Source of the DNA: a bacterium
Lineage (GTDB): Bacteria; Bacillota; Clostridia; Lachnospirales; Lachnospiraceae
Reading direction: 5' to 3'
DNA length: 33,731 bases
Assembly (NCBI GenBank): GCA_028727105.1
Contig: JAQYOU010000176.1
Coordinates: 1-33,731, forward strand
A program made the position numbers and the translations under genes. Numbering within the stretch: position 1 is the stretch's first letter; every line of letters begins with the position of its first letter. The notes beneath the pieces are model-generated. The model was not told the origin of the DNA. It searched no databases and saw only the letters and a list, made by a program, of their open reading frames with translations. Positions 32,447-33,731 of this stretch are shown here, in pieces.

Positions 32447-33731
32447 ATGATTAGTACGAGCAATGTAACGTTACGAATCGGAAAGAAAGCCTTATTTGAA
32501 GATGTCAATATCAAGTTTACGGAGGGTTGCTGCTACGGTCTGATTGGAGCCAACGGCGCAGGCAAATCTACCTTCCTTAAAATTTTGTCCGGTCAGTTGG
32601 AGCCGACAAGCGGTGAGGTTATCATCACACCGGGGCAGCGACTCTCTTTCTTGCAACAGGACCATTTCAAATACGATGATTTTACTGTCTTAGACACTGT
32701 CATTATGGGAAACAAACGCCTATATGATATCATGAAAGAAAAGGATGCCATCTACATGAAGGAAGACTTCACAGACGAGGATGGTATCCGTGCCAGTGAA
32801 TTAGAGGCTGAGTTTGCAGATATGGACGGCTGGAACGCAGAGGCAGATGCCGCTACCCTGCTAAACGGTCTTGGCATTCCTTCCGAGGAGCACTACAACA
32901 TGATGGCAGATATGCCGGGTGCTTCCAAAGTCAAGGTCCTCCTTGCGCAGGCGCTTTTCGGAAATCCTGACATTCTGCTTTTAGACGAGCCGACCAACCA
33001 CCTCGATTTAGACGCCATCAGTTGGTTAGAAGAATTCTTAATCAACTTTGAGAATACCGTTATCGTGGTTTCCCACGACCGTTACTTCTTAAATAAAGTC
33101 TGCACAAACATTGCAGATATTGACTACGGCAAGATTCAGCTCTATGCAGGAAACTATGACTTCTGGTATGAATCCAGTCAGCTTCTTGTGAAGCAAATGA
33201 AGGAAGCAAACAAGAAAAAAGAAGAGAAAATCAAAGAATTGCAGGAATTTATCTCCCGTTTCTCCGCCAATGCTTCCAAGTCCAAGCAGGCGACTTCCAG
33301 AAAGCGTGCTTTGGAAAAAATTCAGTTGGATGAGATTCGTCCTTCCAGCCGAAAATATCCTTACATTGATTTCCGGCCCGAGCGGGAAATCGGCAATGAG
33401 GTTTTGACTGTAGAAGGCTTAAGTAAAACCATTAATGGTGAAATGGTATTAGATAACCTTTCCTTCATTGTAGGCCATGATGATAAAATTGCCTTTGTGG
33501 GCAGCAATGAGCTTGCCAAAACTACCTTGTTTAAAATTCTGATGGGTGAGCTGGAGCCGGATGAGGGCAGCTATAAGTGGGGAGTTACCACCTCTCAGGC
33601 TTATTTTCCCAAGGACAATACGGAAGAATTTGATAACGACTATACTATCGTGGACTGGCTTACCAGCTACTCTCCCGTTAAGGATGTAACCTATGTCCGG
33701 GGCTTCCTGGGACGTATGCTTTTTGCAGGAG
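32447..33731 (+). CDS. ABC-F family ATPase (YbiT/Uup-like), C-terminal end outside the window
   Basis: 428 codons visible, then the window ends. AGGAG is nine bases before the ATG. First ATPase domain: Walker A GANGAGKST (34-42), a signature region GASKVKVLLAQAL, and Walker B ILLLDEPTNHLDL with the SHDRYFL switch. A charged linker (KQMKEANKKKEEKIKELQE) marks the ABC-F interdomain arm. The second Walker A reads GSNELAKTTL, with Glu and Ala where GxxGxGK has glycines. There are no membrane segments. Such proteins act on the ribosome, in translation rescue or antibiotic protection. The linker does not mark it as a known resistance subtype, so a housekeeping YbiT-like role is favoured. Confidence 0.92.
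   Translation, partial: MISTSNVTLRIGKKALFEDVNIKFTEGCCYGLIGANGAGKSTFLKILSGQLEPTSGEVIITPGQRLSFLQQDHFKYDDFTVLDTVIMGNKRLYDIMKEKDAIYMKEDFTDEDGIRASELEAEFADMDGWNAEADAATLLNGLGIPSEEHYNMMADMPGASKVKVLLAQALFGNPDILLLDEPTNHLDLDAISWLEEFLINFENTVIVVSHDRYFLNKVCTNIADIDYGKIQLYAGNYDFWYESSQLLVKQMKEANKKKEEKIKELQEFISRFSANASKSKQATSRKRALEKIQLDEIRPSSRKYPYIDFRPEREIGNEVLTVEGLSKTINGEMVLDNLSFIVGHDDKIAFVGSNELAKTTLFKILMGELEPDEGSYKWGVTTSQAYFPKDNTEEFDNDYTIVDWLTSYSPVKDVTYVRGFLGRMLFAG

Overview
The window reads as a chromosome segment of a gut Clostridia bacterium, most likely a Lachnospiraceae member (inferred from gene content and style; no 16S rRNA gene is present). Supporting signs are the strong AGGAGG-type ribosome binding sites, moderate GC, a very long pyruvate:ferredoxin oxidoreductase, an oxygen-sensitive class III ribonucleotide reductase, and a complete galacto-N-biose/lacto-N-biose (GNB/LNB) phosphorylase locus typical of mucin- or milk-glycan users. 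No tRNA, rRNA or CRISPR array was seen.

Layout. (1) 1-4.8 kb, minus strand: the left end and first 30 codons of an IS200/IS605-type transposase, inserted just after TTTTAAC in a small secreted-protein gene that it truncates. Next comes a two-gene operon for secreted proteins (one with a fibronectin-III domain, one 1057-residue protein with Ser/Gly linker, 13-residue repeats and a C-terminal Ig-like domain). A 49-bp near-identical element lies upstream of both the truncated gene and this operon. (2) 4.9-6.65 kb, plus strand: a large regulator with two HTH-like segments, divergent from the operon and beside one copy of the element. (3) 6.75-9.44 kb, minus: pstS-pstC-pstA with three direct repeats at 11-bp steps upstream (Pho box). 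PstS looks circularly permuted, and pstB and phoU are not here. (4) 9.6-11.9 kb: membrane-bound c-di-GMP phosphodiesterase with a decayed GGDEF domain. (5) 12.0-15.3 kb: nrdD with a pair of NrdR boxes, followed by a radical SAM protein that is not a normal NrdG.

(6) 15.4-25.5 kb: the GNB/LNB locus. In transcription order it has galE, then (own promoter) a lipoprotein sugar-binding protein, two permeases, a 67-residue membrane protein, GH112 phosphorylase, a GalU-like nucleotidyltransferase and N-acetylhexosamine 1-kinase. A divergent AraC-family regulator sits next to galE. The galE and binding-protein promoters share a 38-bp element placed exactly 17 bp upstream of a TATAAT box, so the AraC protein probably switches on both units. 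The inferred route is: import of Gal-beta-1,3-HexNAc, phosphorolysis to Gal-1-P and HexNAc, phosphorylation of HexNAc, nucleotidyl transfer, then epimerisation by GalE into UDP-sugars and glycolysis.

(7) 25.5-29.3 kb: nested inverted repeats/terminator and nifJ. (8) 29.36-32.2 kb: a soluble PAS-GGDEF-GAF-GGDEF(decayed)-EAL protein. (9) 32.4 kb to the right edge, plus strand: an ABC-F ATPase cut by the window end.

Most of the window is well-known biology. The parts deserving a second look are the permuted PstS in a pst operon without pstB, the two shared promoter elements paired with adjacent regulators, the IS-truncated surface gene, the radical SAM protein in the nrdG slot, and the structured block at 25.5-25.7 kb.
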